From Paratinospora sagittata (lineage: Eukaryota > Streptophyta > Magnoliopsida > Ranunculales > Menispermaceae), in the NCBI GenBank assembly GCA_035771175.1, contig CM069605.1, positions 20,414,288-20,478,287 of the forward strand: a stretch of DNA of 64,000 nt. The letters are read 5' to 3'. A program made the position numbers and the translations under genes. The notes beneath the pieces are model-generated. The model ran no database searches, was not told the DNA's origin, and saw only the letters and a program-made list of their open reading frames with translations. Below, piece after piece: positions 37,007 to 51,880 of this stretch; positions within the stretch are counted from its first letter, which is position 1; each line of letters opens with the position of its first letter.

Positions 37007-40000
37007 GTTGTATTTTTGAAAATCAGAGAATTAGTGTTTTATAAAATTAGACGTTGCAGGTTAAAGAGCAAGAGAGTACAAAATGATTTGAATTCAAAAC
37101 GTTGTTTAATCTAAAGTTGTTTTGGGCGTGCGAGACAATGGGAATCATCTAGGTGTTAGTAGAGAATATTTCAATAAAGATAACCTGGCAAAACTGTGTA
37201 AGGAATAGAAAAATCGAGCAAGCATAAGTGTCCAAATTTTTCTCGTTAGAAATATCAGATTTTTGTTTCAGACTTGGATAGCGTGCTATTGGGTTGTGTA
37301 TCATGTTCGTTCTTAGCAGGCTATAGCAGGTCGATATACACAAACCCGTGAGATCGAGTTTTTCAGACTTTCCGATAGCGTGTTATCAAGGCCTATAGCA
37401 CGCTATTGCCCATCCCAATAAAAATGGAAAGATCACTGCAACAGCTTTATAGCGAGTTATCAAAGGGGGTAGCGCGCAATAGATAATTTTCCAGAAAAAC
37501 ACACGTTTATTATAGAACCCTATCAGCTTGCTATCAACACTGATAGTCCGCTAGTGCCTTCTGGAAAATTTTGGCCAATTGCAGGATAGCCTTATTTTTG
37601 AAAAATAAATATTTTGACACTCAAGAATCATTCCATTGACTCAAAACATATTGATATAAGATTAATAATTTCTAAATAATTCAAAACTCATTGAAATTAT
37701 GATTAAAACCTTTCGAAATTTTTTTTTCAAAATGAAATACTATATCGAAGTGATTTTGAAGACTTTGCAATTTTCAGAGTTTTAGTGCTGAGATTGATCG
37801 AGATTTTACCCTACACACCAAATATCAAACTAATGCATTAGACATGAGATATGTCTTCGTTCTTCGAGCTTGATCTTTTGTAGGCTTCGAAAGCTATTGT
37901 TGATGTGTTCTTGATGCAATACAGGTGATGTGTTCGTTTTTGATGTGTTATCTTACCGAGACCACTTCATATACTTACAGTTTAAACGAATGGATAGCCT
38001 CTGCAAATCTAAGTACAAAAGGAATAAAATGAAGAACTTGCTGAACAATGACGTTATCATCAAGACAGATTGCAATTTTGATTCAATTCGAGGCTTCTTC
38101 TCTTGGAAAACTCTTTGGAACTCAAATCTAACTTGCAAAAATCATGTGTGTTGTATTTTTGAAAATCAGAGAATGAGTGTTCTATAAAATTAGATGTTGC
38201 AGGTCAAAGAGCAAGAGAGTACAAAATGATTTGAAATCAAATCATTGTTCAATCTAAAGTTGTTTTGGGCGTGCGAGACAATGGGAATCATCTAGGTGTT
38301 AGTAGAGAATATTTCAATAAAGATAACCTGGCAAAACTGTGTAAGGAATAGAAAAATCGTGCAAGCATAAGTGTCCAAATTCTTCTCGTTAGAAATATCA
38401 AATTTTTGTTTCAGACGTGGATAGCGTGCTATTGGGTTGTGTATCATGTTCGTTTTTAGCCGGCTATAGCAGGTCGATATACACAAACCCGTGAGCTCGA
38501 GTTTTTCAGACTTTCCGATAGCGTGTTATCAAGGCCTATAGCACGCTATCGCCCATCTCACAAGAAATGGAAAGATCACTGCAACAGCTTTATAGCGAGT
38601 TATCAAAGGGGGTAGCGCGCTATAGATAATTTTCCAGAAAAACATATGTTTATTGTAGAACCCTATCAGCGTGCTATCAACACTGATAGTCCGCTAGTGC
38701 CTTCTGGAAAATCTTGGCCAATTGCAGGATAGCCTTATTTTTGAAAAATAAAAATTTTGACACTCAAGAATCATTCCATTGACTCAAAACATATTGATAT
38801 AAGATTAATAATTTCTAAATAATTCAAAACTCATTGAAATAATGATTAAAACCTTTCAAAAAAAATTTTCAAAATGAAATACTATATCGAAGTGATTTTG
38901 AAGACTTTGCAATTTTCAGAGTTTTAGTGCTGAGATTGATCGAGATTTTACCCTACACACCAAATATCAAACTAATGCATTAGACATGAGATATGTCTTC
39001 GTTCTCCGAGCTTGATCTTTTGTAGACTTTGAAAGCTATTGTTTGATGTGTTCTTGATGCAATACAGATGATGTGTTCGTTTTTGATGTGTTATCTTACC
39101 GAGACCACTTCATATACTTACAGTTTAAAACAATGGATAGCCTCTGCAAATCTAAGTACAAAAGGAATAAAATGAAGAACTTGTTGAACAATGATGTTAT
39201 CATCAAGACAGATTGCAATTTTTATTCAATTCGAGGCTTCTTCTCTTGGAAAACTCTTTGGAAAGCTCAAATCTAACTTGCAAAAATCATGTGTGATGTA
39301 TTTTTGAAAATCAGAGAATGAGTGTTTTACAAAATTAGATGTTGCAGGTTAAAGAGCAAGAGAGTACAAAATGATTTGAAATCAAACCATTGTTCAATCT
39401 AAAGTTGTTTTGGGCGTGCGAGACAATGGGAATCATCTAGGTGTTAGTAGAGAATATTTCAATAAAGATAACCTGGCAAAACTGTGTAAGGAATAGAAAA
39501 ATCGAGCAAGCATAAGTGTCCAAATTTTTCTCGTTAGAAATATCAGATTTTTGTTTCAGACTTGGATAGCGTGCGATTGGGTTGTGTATCATGTTCGTTC
39601 TTAGCAGGCTATAGCAGGTCGATATACACAAACCCGTGAGATCGAGTTTTTCAGACTTTCCGATAGCGTGTTATCAAGGCCTATAGCACGCTATTGCCCA
39701 TCCCAATAAAAATGGAAAGATCACTGCAACAGCTTTATAGCGAGTTATCAAAGGGGGTAGCGCGCAATAGATAATTTTCCAGAAAAACACACGTTTATTA
39801 TAGAACCCTATCAGCTTGCTATCAACACTGATAGTCCGCTAGTGCCTTCTGGAAAATTTTGGCCAATTGCAGGATAGCCTTATTTTTGAAAAATAAATAT
39901 TTTGACACTCAAGAATCATTCCATTGACTCAAAACATATTGATATAAGATTAATAATTTCTAAATAATTCAAAACTCATTGAAATTATGATTAAAACCTT

Positions 40001-43000
40001 TCGAAATTTTTTTTTCAAAATGAAATACTATATCGAAGTGATTTTGAAGACTTTGCAATTTTCAGAGTTTTAGTGCTGAGATTGATCGAGATTTTACCCT
40101 ACACACCAAATATCAAACTAATGCATTAGACATGAGATATGTCTTCGTTCTTCGAGCTTGATCTTTTGTAGGCTTCGAAAGCTATTGTTGATGTGTTCTT
40201 GATGCAATACAGGTGATGTGTTCGTTTTTGATGTGTTATCTTACCGAGACCACTTCATATACTTACAGTTTAAACGAATGGATAGCCTCTGCAAATCTAA
40301 GTACAAAAGGAATAAAATGAAGAACTTGCTGAACAATGACGTTATCATCAAGACAGATTGCAATTTTGATTCAATTCGAGGCTTCTTCTCTTGGAAAACT
40401 CTTTGGAACTCAAATCTAACTTGCAAAAATCATGTGTGTTGTATTTTTGAAAATCAGAGAATGAGTGTTCTATAAAATTAGATGTTGCAGGTCAAAGAGC
40501 AAGAGAGTACAAAATGATTTGAAATCAAATCATTGTTCAATCTAAAGTTGTTTTGGGCGTGCGAGACAATGGGAATCATCTAGGTGTTAGTAGAGAATAT
40601 TTCAATAAAGATAACCTGGCAAAACTGTGTAAGGAATAGAAAAATCATGCAAGCATAAGTGTCCAAATTCTTCTCGTTAGAAATATCAGATTTTTGTTTC
40701 AGACGTGGAAAGCGTGCTATTGGGTTGTGTATCATGTTCGTTTTTAGCCGGCTATAGCAGGTCGATATACACAGACCCGTGAGCTCGAGTTTTTCAGACT
40801 TTCCGATAGCGTGTTATCAAGGCCTATAGCACGCTATCGCCCATCTCACAAGAAATGGAAAGATCACTGCAACAGCTTTATAGCGAGTTATCAAAGGGGG
40901 TAGCGCGCTATAGATAATTTTCCGGAAAAACATATGTTTATTGTAGAACCCTATCAGCGTGCTATCAACACTGATAGTCCGCTAGTGCCTTCTGGAAAAT
41001 CTTTGCCAATTGCAAGATAGCCTTATTTTTGAAAAATAAATATTTTGACACTCAAGAATCATTCCATTGACTCAAAACATATTGATATAAGATTAATAAT
41101 TTCTAAATAATTCAAAACTCATTGAAATTATGATTAAAACCTTTCAAAAAAAATTTTCAAAATGAAATACTATATCGAAGTGATTTTGAAGACTTTGCAA
41201 TTTTCATAGTTTTAGTGCTGAGATTGATCGAGATTTTACCCTACACACCAAATATCAAACTAATGCATTAGACATGAGATATGTCTTCGTTCTCCAAGCT
41301 TGATCTTTTGTAGACTTCGAAAGCTATTGTTTGATGTGTTCTTGATGCAATACAGATGATGTGTTCGTTTTTTATGAGTTATCTTACCGAGACCACTTCA
41401 TATACTTACAGTTTAAAACAATGGATAGCCTCTGCAAATCTAAGTACAAAAGGAATAAAATGAAGAACTTGTTGAACAATGATGTTATCATCAAGACAGA
41501 TTGCAATTTTTATTCAATTCGAGGCTTCTTCTCTTGGAAAACTCTTTGGAAAGCTCAAATCTAACTTGCAAAAATCATGTGTGTTGTATTTTTGAAAATC
41601 AGAGAATGAGTGTTTTATAAAATTAGATGTTGCAGGTTAAAGAGCAAGAGAGTACAAAATGATTTGAAATCAAATCATTGTTCAATCTAAAGTTGTTTTG
41701 GGCGTGCGAGACAATGGGAATCATCTAGGTGTTAGTAGAGAATATTTCAATAAAGATAACCTGGCAAAACTGTGTAAGGAATAGAAAAATCGAGCAAGCA
41801 TAAGTGTCCACATTTTTCTCGTTAGAAATATCAGATTTTTGTTTCAGACGTGGATAGCGTGCTATTGGGTTGTGTATCATGTTCGTTCTTAGCAGGCTAT
41901 AGCAGGTCGATATACACAAACCCGTGAGATCGAGTTTTTCAGACTTTCCGATAGCGTGTTATCAAGGCCTATAGCACGCTATTGCCCATCTCAATAAAAA
42001 TGGAAAGATCACTGCAACAGCTTTATAGCGAGTTATCAAAGGGGGTAGCGCGCTATAGATAATTTTCCAGAAAAACATACGTTTATTATAGAACCCTATC
42101 AGCTTGCTATCAACACTGATAGTCCGCTAGTGCCTTCTGGAAAATTTTGGCCAATTGCAGGATAGCCTTATTTTTGAAAAATAAATATTTTGACACTCAA
42201 GAATCATTCCATTGACTCAAAACATATTGATATAAGATTAATAATTTCTAAATAATTCAAAACTCATTGAAATTATGATTAAAACCTTTCGAAATTTTTT
42301 TTTCAAAATGAAATACTATATCGAAGTGATTTTGAAGACTTTGCAATTTTCAGAGTTTTAGTGCTGAGATTGATCGAGATTTTACCCTACACACCAAATA
42401 TCAAACTAATGCATTAGACATGAGATATGTCTTCGTTCTTCGAGCTTGATCTTTTGTAGGCTTCGAAAGCTATTGTTTGATGTGTTCTTGATGCAATGCA
42501 GGTGATGTGTTCGTTTTTGATGTGTTATCTTACCGAGACCACTTCATATGCTTACAGTTTAAAAGAATGGATAGCCTCTGCAAATCTAAGTACAAAAGGA
42601 ATAAAATGAAGAACTTGCTGAACAATGACGTTATCATCAAGACAGATTGCAATTTTGATTCAATTTGAGGCTTCTTCTCTTGGAAAACTCTTTGGAACTC
42701 AAATCTAACTTGCAAAAATCATTTGTGTTGTATTTTTGAAAATCAGAGAATGAGTGTTCTATAAAATTAGATGTTGCAGGTTAAAGAGCAAGAGAGTACA
42801 AAATGATTTGAATTCAAAACATTGTTCAATCTAAAGTTGTTTTGGGCGTGCGAGACAATGGGAATCATCTAGGTGTTAGTAGAGAATATTTCAATAAAGA
42901 TAACCTGGCAAAACTGTGTAAGGAATAGAAAAATCGTGCAAGCATAAGTGTCCAAATTCTTCTCGTTAGAAATATCAGATTTTTGTTTCAGACGTGGATA

Positions 43001-46000
43001 GCGTGCTATTGGGTTGTGTATCATGTTCGTTTTTAGCCGGCTATAGCAGGTCGATATACACAAACCCGTGAGCTCGAGTTTTTCAGACTTTCCGATAGCG
43101 TGTTATCAAGGCCTATAGCACGCTATCGCCCATCTCACAAGAAATGGAAAGATCACTGCAACAGCTTTATAGCGAGTTATCAAAGGGGGTAGCGCGCTAT
43201 AGATAATTTTCCAGAAAAACATATGTTTATTGTAGAACCCTATCAGCGTGCTATCAACACTGATAGTCCGCTAGTGCCTTCTGGAAAATCTTGGCCAATT
43301 GCAGGATAGCCTTATTTTTGAAAAATAAATATTTTGACACTCAAGAATCATTCCATTGACTCAAAACATATTGATATAAGATTAATAATTTCTAAATAAT
43401 TCAAAACTCATTGAAATTATGATTAAAACCTTTCAAAAAAAATTTTCAAAATGAAATACTATATCGAAGTGATTTTGAAGACTTTGCAATTTTCAGAGTT
43501 TTAGTGCTGAGATTGATCGAGATTTCACCCTACACACCAAATATCAAACTAATGCATTAGACATGAGATATGTCTTCGTTCTCCGAGCTTGATCTTTTGT
43601 AGACTTCGAAAGCTATTGTTTGATGTGTTCTTGATGCAATACAGATGATGTGTTCGTTTTTGATGTGTTATCTTACCGAGACCACTTCATATACTTACAG
43701 TTTAAAACAATGGATAGCCTCTGCAAATCTAAGCACAAAAGGAATAAAATGAAGAACGTGTTGAACAATGATGTTATCATCAAGACAGATTGCAATTTTT
43801 ATTCAATTCGAGGCTTCTTCTCTTGGAAAACTCTTTGGAAAGCTCAAATCTAACTTGCAAAAATCATGTGTGTTGTATTTTTGAAAATCAGAGAATGAGT
43901 GTTTTATAAAATTAGATGTTGCAGGTTAAAGAGCAAGAGAGTACAAAATGATTTGAAATCAAACCATTGTTCAATCTAAAGTTGTTTTGGGCGTGCGAGA
44001 CAATGGGAATCATCTAGGTGTTAGTAGAGAATATTTCAATAAAGATAACCTGGCAAAACTGTGTAAGGAATAGAAAAATCGAGCAAGCATAAGTGTCCAA
44101 ATTTTTCTCGTTAGAAATATCAGATTTTTGTTTCAGACGTGGATAGCGTGCTATTGGGTTGTGTATCATGTTCGTTCTTAGCAGGCTATAGCAGGTCGAT
44201 ATACACAAACCCGTGAGATCGAGTTTTTCAGACTTTCCGATAGCGTGTTATCAAGGCCTATAGCACGCTATTGCCCATCTCAATAAAAATGGAAAGATCA
44301 CTGCAACAGCTTTATAGCGAGTTATCAAAGGGGGTAGCGCGCTATAGATAATTTTCCAGAAAAACATACGTTTATTATAGAACCCTATCAGCTTGCTATC
44401 AACACTGATAGTCCGCTAGTGCCTTCAGGAAAATTTTGGCCAATTGCAGGATAGCCTTATTTTTGAAAAATAAATATTTTGACACTCAAGAATCATTCCA
44501 TTGACTCAAAACATATTGATATAAGATTAATAATTTCTAAATAATTCAAAACTCATTGAAATTATGATTAAAACCTTTCGAAATTTTTTTTTCAAAATGA
44601 AATACTATATCGAAGTGATTTTGAAGACTTTGCAATTTTCAGAGTTTTAGTGCTGAGATTGATCGAGATTTTACCCTACACACCAAATATCAAACTAATG
44701 CATTAGACATGAGATATGTCTTCGTTCTTCGAGCTTGATCTTTTGTAGGCTTCGAAAGCTATTGTTTGATGTGTTCTTGATGCAATACAGGTGATGTGTT
44801 CGTTTTTGATGTGTTATCTTACGGAGACCACTTCATATGCTTACAGTTTAAAAGAATGGATAGCCTCTGCAAATCTAAGTACAAAAGGAATAAAATGAAG
44901 AACTTGCTAAACAATGACGTTATCATCAAGACAGATTGCAATTTTGATTCAATTTGAGGTTTCTTCTCTTGGAAAACTCTTTGGAACTCAAATCTAACTT
45001 GCAAAAATCATTTGTGTTGTATTTTTGAAAATCAGAGAATGAGTGTTCTATAAAATTAGATGTTGCAGGTTACAGAGCAAGAGAGTACAAAATGATTTGA
45101 ATTCAAAACATTGTTCAATCTAAAGTTGTTTTGGGCGTGCGAGACAATGGGAATCATCTAGGTGTTAGTAGAGAATATTTCAATAAAGATAACCTGGCAA
45201 GACTGTGTAAGGAATAGAAAAATCGTGCAAGCATAAGTGTCCAAATTCTTCTCGTTAGAAATATCAGATTTTTGTTTCAGACGTGGATAGCGTGCTATTG
45301 GGTTGTGTATCATGTTCGTTTTTAGCCGGCTATAGCAGGTCGATATACACAAACCCGTGAGCTCGAGTTTTTCAGACTTTCCGATAGCGTGTTATCAAGG
45401 CCTATAGCACGCTATCGCCCATCTCACAAGAAATGGAAAGATCACTGCAACAGCTTTATAGCGAGTTATCAAAGGGGGTAGCGCGCTATAGATAATTTTC
45501 CAGAAAAACATATGTTTATTGTAGAACCCTATCAGCGTGCTATCAACACTGATAGTCCGCTAGTGCCTTCTGGAAAATCTTGGCCAATTGCAGGATAGCC
45601 TTATTTTTGAAAAATAAATATTTTGACACTCAAGAATCATTCCATTGACTCAAAACATATTGATATAAGATTAATAATTTCTAAATAATTCAAAACTCAT
45701 TGAAATTATGATTAAAACCTTTCGAAATTTTTTTTTCAAAATGAAATACTATATCGAAGTGATTTTGAAGACTTTGCAATTTTCAGAGTTTTAGTGCTGA
45801 GATTGATCGAGATTTTACCCTACACACCAAATATCAAACTAATGCATTAGACATGAGATATGTCTTCGTTCTTCGAGCTTGATCTTTTGTAGGCTTCGAA
45901 AGCTATTGTTTGATGTGTTCTTGATGCAATACAGGTGATGTGTTCGTTTTTGATGTGTTATCTTACGGAGACCACTTCATATGCTTACAGTTTAAAAGAA

Positions 46001-46159
46001 TGGATAGCCTCTGCAAATCTAAGTACAAAAGGAATAAAATGAAGAACTTGCTAAACAATGACGTTATCATCAAGACAGATTGCAATTTTGATTCAATTTG
46101 AGGTTTCTTCTCTTGGAAAACTCTTTGGAACTCAAATCTAACTTGCAAAAATCATTTGT
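37007..46159 (+). repeat. Dimeric higher-order repeat block 2 (four dimers, period about 2288 bp)
   Basis: Monomers alternate strictly between type B (GCAGGCTATAG with CAATAAAAATGG; starts 37007, 39295, 41583, 43872) and type A (GCCGGCTATAG with ACAAGAAATGG; starts 38150, 40438, 42727, 45016). The order then becomes irregular: 46160 is A, 47303 is B, and 48447, 49591 and 50737 are A-like. Confidence 0.75.
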
Positions 46160-49100
46160 GTTGTATTTTTGAAAATCAGAGAATGAGTGTTCTATAAAAT
46201 TAGATGTTGCAGGTTACAGAGCAAGAGAGTACAAAATGATTTGAATTCAAAACATTGTTCAATCTAAAGTTGTTTTGGGCGTGCGAGACAATGGGAATCA
46301 TCTAGGTGTTAGTAGAGAATATTTCAATAAAGATAACCTGGCAAGACTGTGTAAGGAATAGAAAAATCGTGCAAGCATAAGTGTCCAAATTCTTCTCGTT
46401 AGAAATATCAGATTTTTGTTTCAGACGTGGATAGCGTGCTATTGGGTTGTGTATCATGTTCGTTTTTAGCCGGCTATAGCAGGTCGATATACACAAACCC
46501 GTGAGCTCGAGTTTTTCAGACTTTCCGATAGCGTGTTATCAAGGCCTATAGCACGCTATCGCCCATCTCACAAGAAATGGAAAGATCACTGCAACAGCTT
46601 TATAGCGAGTTATCAAAGGGGGTAGCGCGCTATAGATAATTTTCCAGAAAAACATATGTTTATTGTAGAACCCTATCAGCGTGCTATCAACACTGATAGT
46701 CCGCTAGTGCCTTCTGGAAAATCTTGGCCAATTGCAGGATAGCCTTATTTTTGAAAAATAAATATTTTGACACTCAAGAATCATTCCATTGACTCAAAAC
46801 ATATTGATATAAGATTAATAATTTCTAAATAATTCAAAACTCATTGAAATTATGATTAAAACCTTTCAAAAAAAATTTTCAAAATGAAATACTATATCGA
46901 AGTGATTTTGAAGACTTTGCAATTTTCAGAGTTTTAGTGCTGAGATTGATCGAGATTTCACCCTACACACCAAATATCAAACTAATGCATTAGACATGAG
47001 ATATGTCTTCGTTCTCCGAGCTTGATCTTTTGTAGACTTCGAAAGCTATTGTTTGATGTGTTCTTGATGCAATACAGGTGATGTGTTCGTTTTTGATGTG
47101 TTATCTTACGGAGACCACTTCATATGCTTACAGTTTAAAAGAATGGATAGCCTCTGCAAATCTAAGTACAAAAGGAATAAAATGAAGAACTTGCTAAACA
47201 ATGACGTTATCATCAAGACAGATTGCAATTTTGATTCAATTTGAGGTTTCTTCTCTTGGAAAACTCTTTGGAACTCAAATCTAACTTGCAAAAATCATTT
47301 GTGTTGTATTTTTGAAAATCAGAGAATGAGTGTTCTATAAAATTAGATGTTGCAGGTTAAAGAGCAAGAGAGTACAAAATGATTTGAAATCAAACCATTG
47401 TTCAATCTAAAGTTGTTTTGGGCGTGCGAGACAATGGGAATCATCTAGGTGTTAGTAGAGAATATTTCAATAAAGATAACCTGGCAAAACTGTGTAAGGA
47501 ATAGAAAAATCGAGCAAGCATAAGTGTCCAAATTTTTCTCGTTAGAAATATCAGATTTTTGTTTCAGACGTGGATAGCGTGCTATTGGGTTGTGTATCAT
47601 GTTCGTTCTTAGCAGGCTATAGCAGGTCGATATACACAAACCCGTGAGATCGAGTTTTTCAGACTTTCCGATAGCGTGTTATCAAGGCCTATAGCACGCT
47701 ATTGCCCATCTCAATAAAAATGGAAAGATCACTGCAACAGCTTTATAGCGAGTTATCAAAGGGGGTAGCGCGCTATAGATAATTTTCCAGAAAAACATAT
47801 GTTTATTGTAGAACCCTATCAGCGTGCTATCAACACTGATAGTCCGCTAGTGCCTTCTGGAAAATCTTGGCCAATTGCAGGATAGCCTTATTTTTGAAAA
47901 ATAAATATTTTGACACTCAAGAATCAATCGATTGACTCAAAACATATTGATATAAGATTAATAATTTCTAAATAATTCAAAACTCATTGAAATTATGATT
48001 AAAACCTTTCGAAATTTTTTTTTCAAAATGAAATACTATATCGAAGTGATTTTGAAGACTTTGCAATTTTCAGAGTTTTAGTGCTGAGATTGATCGAGAT
48101 TTTACCCTACACACCAAATATCAAACTAATGCATTAGACATGAGATATGTCTTCGTTCTTCGAGCTTGATCTTTTGTAGGCTTCGAAAGCTATTGTTTGA
48201 TGTGTTCTTGATGCAATACAGGTGATGTGTTCGTTTTTGATGTGTTATCTTACCGAGACCACTTCATATACTTACAGTTTAAAAGAATGGATAGCCTCTG
48301 CAAATCTAAGTACAAAAGGAATAAAATGAAGAACTTGCTGAACAATGACGTTATCATCAAGACAGATTGCAATTTTGATTCAATTCGAGGCTTCTTCTCT
48401 TGGAAAACTCTTTGGAACTCAAATCTTACTTGCAAAAATCATGTGTGTTGTATTTTTGAAAATCAGAGAATGAGTGTTCTATAAAATTAGATGTTGCAGG
48501 TTAAAGAGCAAGAGAGTACAAAATGATTTGAATTCAAAACATTGTTCAATCTAAAGTTGTTTTGGGCGTGCGAGACAATGGGAATCATCTAGGTGTTAGT
48601 AGAGAATATTTCAATAAAGATAACCTGGCAAAACGGTGTAAGGAATAGAAAAATCGTGCAAGCATAAGTGTCCAAATTCTTCTCGTTAGAAATATCAGAG
48701 TTTTGTTTCAGACGTGGATAGCGTGCTATTGGGTTGTGTATCATGTTCGTTTTTAGCCGGCTATAGCAGGTCGATATACACAAACCCGTGAGCTCGAGTT
48801 TTTCAGACTTTCCGATAGCGTGTTATCAAGGCCTATAGCACGCTATCGCCCATCTCACAAGAAATGGAAAGATCACTGCAACAGCTTTATAGCGAGTTAT
48901 CAAAGGGGGTAGCGCGCTATAGATAATTTTCCAGAAAAACATATGTTTATTGTAGAACCCTATCAGCGTGCTATCAACACTGATAGTCCGCTAGTGCCTT
49001 CTGGAAAATCTTGGCCAATTGCAGGATAGCCTTATTTTTGAAAAATAAATATTTTGACACTCAAGAAGCATTCCATTGACTCAAAACATATTGATATAAG

Positions 49101-51880
49101 ATTAATAATTTCTAAATAATTCAAAACTCATTGAAATTATGATTAAAACCTTTCGAAATTTTTTTTTCAAAATGAAATACTATATCGAAGTGATTTTGAA
49201 GACTTTGCAATTTTCAGAGTTTTAGTGCTGAGATTGATCGAGATTTTACCCTACACACCAAATATCAAACTAATGCATTAGACATGAGATATGTCTTCGT
49301 TCTTCGAGCTTGATCTTTTGTAGGCTTCGAAAGCTATTGTTTGATGTGTTCTTGATGCAATACAGGTGATGTGTTCGTTTTTGATGTGTTATCTTACGGA
49401 GACCACTTCATATGCTTACAGTTTAAAAGAATGGATAGCCTCTGCAAATCTAAGTACAAAAGGAATAAAATGAAGAACTTGCTAAACAATGACGTTATCA
49501 TCAAGACAGATTGCAATTTTGATTCAATTTGAGGTTTCTTCTCTTGGAAAACTCTTTGGAACTCAAATCTAACTTGCAAAAATCATTTGTGTTGTATTTT
49601 TGAAAATCAGAGAATGAGTGTTCTATAAAATTAGATGTTGCAGGTTACAGAGCAAGAGAGTACAAAATGATTTGAATTCAAAACATTGTTCAATCTAAAG
49701 TTGTTTTGGGCGTGCGAGACAATGGGAATCATCTAGGTGTTAGTAGAGAATATTTCAATAAAGATAACCTGGCAAGACTGTGTAAGGAATAGAAAAATCG
49801 TGCAAGCATAAGTGTCCAAATTCTTCTCGTTAGAAATATCAGATTTTTGTTTCAGACGTGGATAGCGTGCTATTGGGTTGTGTATCATGTTCGTTTTTAG
49901 CCGGCTATAGCAGGTCGATATACACAAACCCGTGAGCTCGAGTTTTTCAGACTTTCCGATAGCGGGTTATCAAGGCCTATAGCGCGCTATCGCCCATCTC
50001 ACAAAAAATGGAAAGATCACTACAACAACTTTATAGCGAGTTATGAAAAGGGATAGCGCGCTATAGATAATTTTTCAGAAAAACATATGTTTATTATAGA
50101 ACCCTATCAGCGTGCTATCAACACTGATAGTCCGCTAGTGCCTTCTGGAAAATTTTGGCCAATTGCAGGATAGCCTTATTTTTGAAAAATAAATATTTTG
50201 ACACTCAAAAATCATTCCATTGACTCAAAACATATTGATATAAGATTAATAATTTCTAAATAATTCAGAACTCATTGAAATTATGATTAAAACCTTTCGA
50301 AATTTTTTTTTCAAAATGAAATACTATATCAAAGTGATTTTGAAGACTCTGCAATTTTCAGAGTTTTAGTGCTGAGATTGATCGAGATTTTACCCTACAC
50401 ACCAAATATCAAACTAATGCATTAGACATGAGATATGTCTTCGTTCTTCGAGCTTGATCTTTTGTAGACTTCGAAAGCTATTGTTTTGATGTGTTCTTGA
50501 TGCAATACAGATGATGTGTTCGTTTTTGATGTGTTATCTTACCGAGATCACTTCATATACTTACAGTTTAAAACAATGGATAGCCTCTGCAAATCTAAGT
50601 ACAAAAGGAATAAAATGAAGAACTTGTTGAACAATGATGTTATCATCAAGACAGATTGCAATTTTTATTCAATTCGAGGCTTCTTCTCTTGGAAAACATT
50701 TTGAAAAGCTCAATCTAACTTGGAAAAATCATGTGTGTTGTGTTTTTGAAAATCAGAGAATGAGTGTTTTATAAAATTAGATGTTGCAGGTTAAAGAGTA
50801 AGAGAGTACAAAATGATTTGAATTCAAAACATTGTTCAATCTAAAGTTGCTTTGGGCGTGCGAGACAATGGGAATCATCTAGGTGTTAGTAGAGAATATT
50901 TCAATAAAGATAACCTGGCAAAACTGGTAAGGAATAGAAAAATCGAGCAAGCATAAGTGTCCAAATTTTTCTCGTTAGAAATATCAGATTTTTGTTTCAG
51001 ACGTGGATAGCGTGCTATTGGGTTGTGTATCATGTTCGTTTTTAGCCGGCTATAGCAGGTCGATATACACAAACCCGTGAGCTCGAGTTTTTCAGACTTT
51101 CCGATAGCGGGTTATCAAGGCCTATAGCGCGCTATCGCCCATCTCACAAAAAATGGAAAGATCACTACAACAACTTTTTAGCGAGTTATGAAAAGGGATA
51201 GCGCGCTATAGATAATTTTTCAGAAAAACATATGTTTATTATAGAACCCTATCAGCGTGCTATCAACACTGATAGTCCGCTAGTGCCTTCTGGAAAATTT
51301 TGGCCAATTGCAGGATAGCCTTATTTTTGAAAAATAAATATTTTGACACTCAAAAATCATTCCATTGACTCAAAACATATTGATATAAGATTAATAATTT
51401 CTAAATAATTCAGAACTCATTGAAATTATGATTAAAACCTTTCGAAATTTTTTTTTCAAAATGAAATACTATATCAAAGTGATTTTGAAGACTCTGCAAT
51501 TTTCAGAGTTTTAGTGCTGAGATTGATCGAGATTTTACCCTACACACCAAATATCAAACTAATGCATTAGACATGAGATATGTCTTCGTTCTTCGAGCTT
51601 GATCTTTTGTAGACTTCGAAAGCTATTGTTTTGATGTGTTCTTGATGCAATACAGATGATGTGTTCGTTTTTGATGTGTTATCTTACCGAGACCACTTCA
51701 TATACTTACAGTTTAAAACAATGGATAGCCTCTGCAAATCTAAGTACAAAAGGAATAAAATGAAGAACTTGTTGAACAATGATGTTATCATCAAGACAGA
51801 TTGCAATTTTTATTCAATTCTAGGCTTCTTCTCTTGGAAAACTTTTTGAAAAGCTCAATCTAACTTGCAAAAATCATGTG

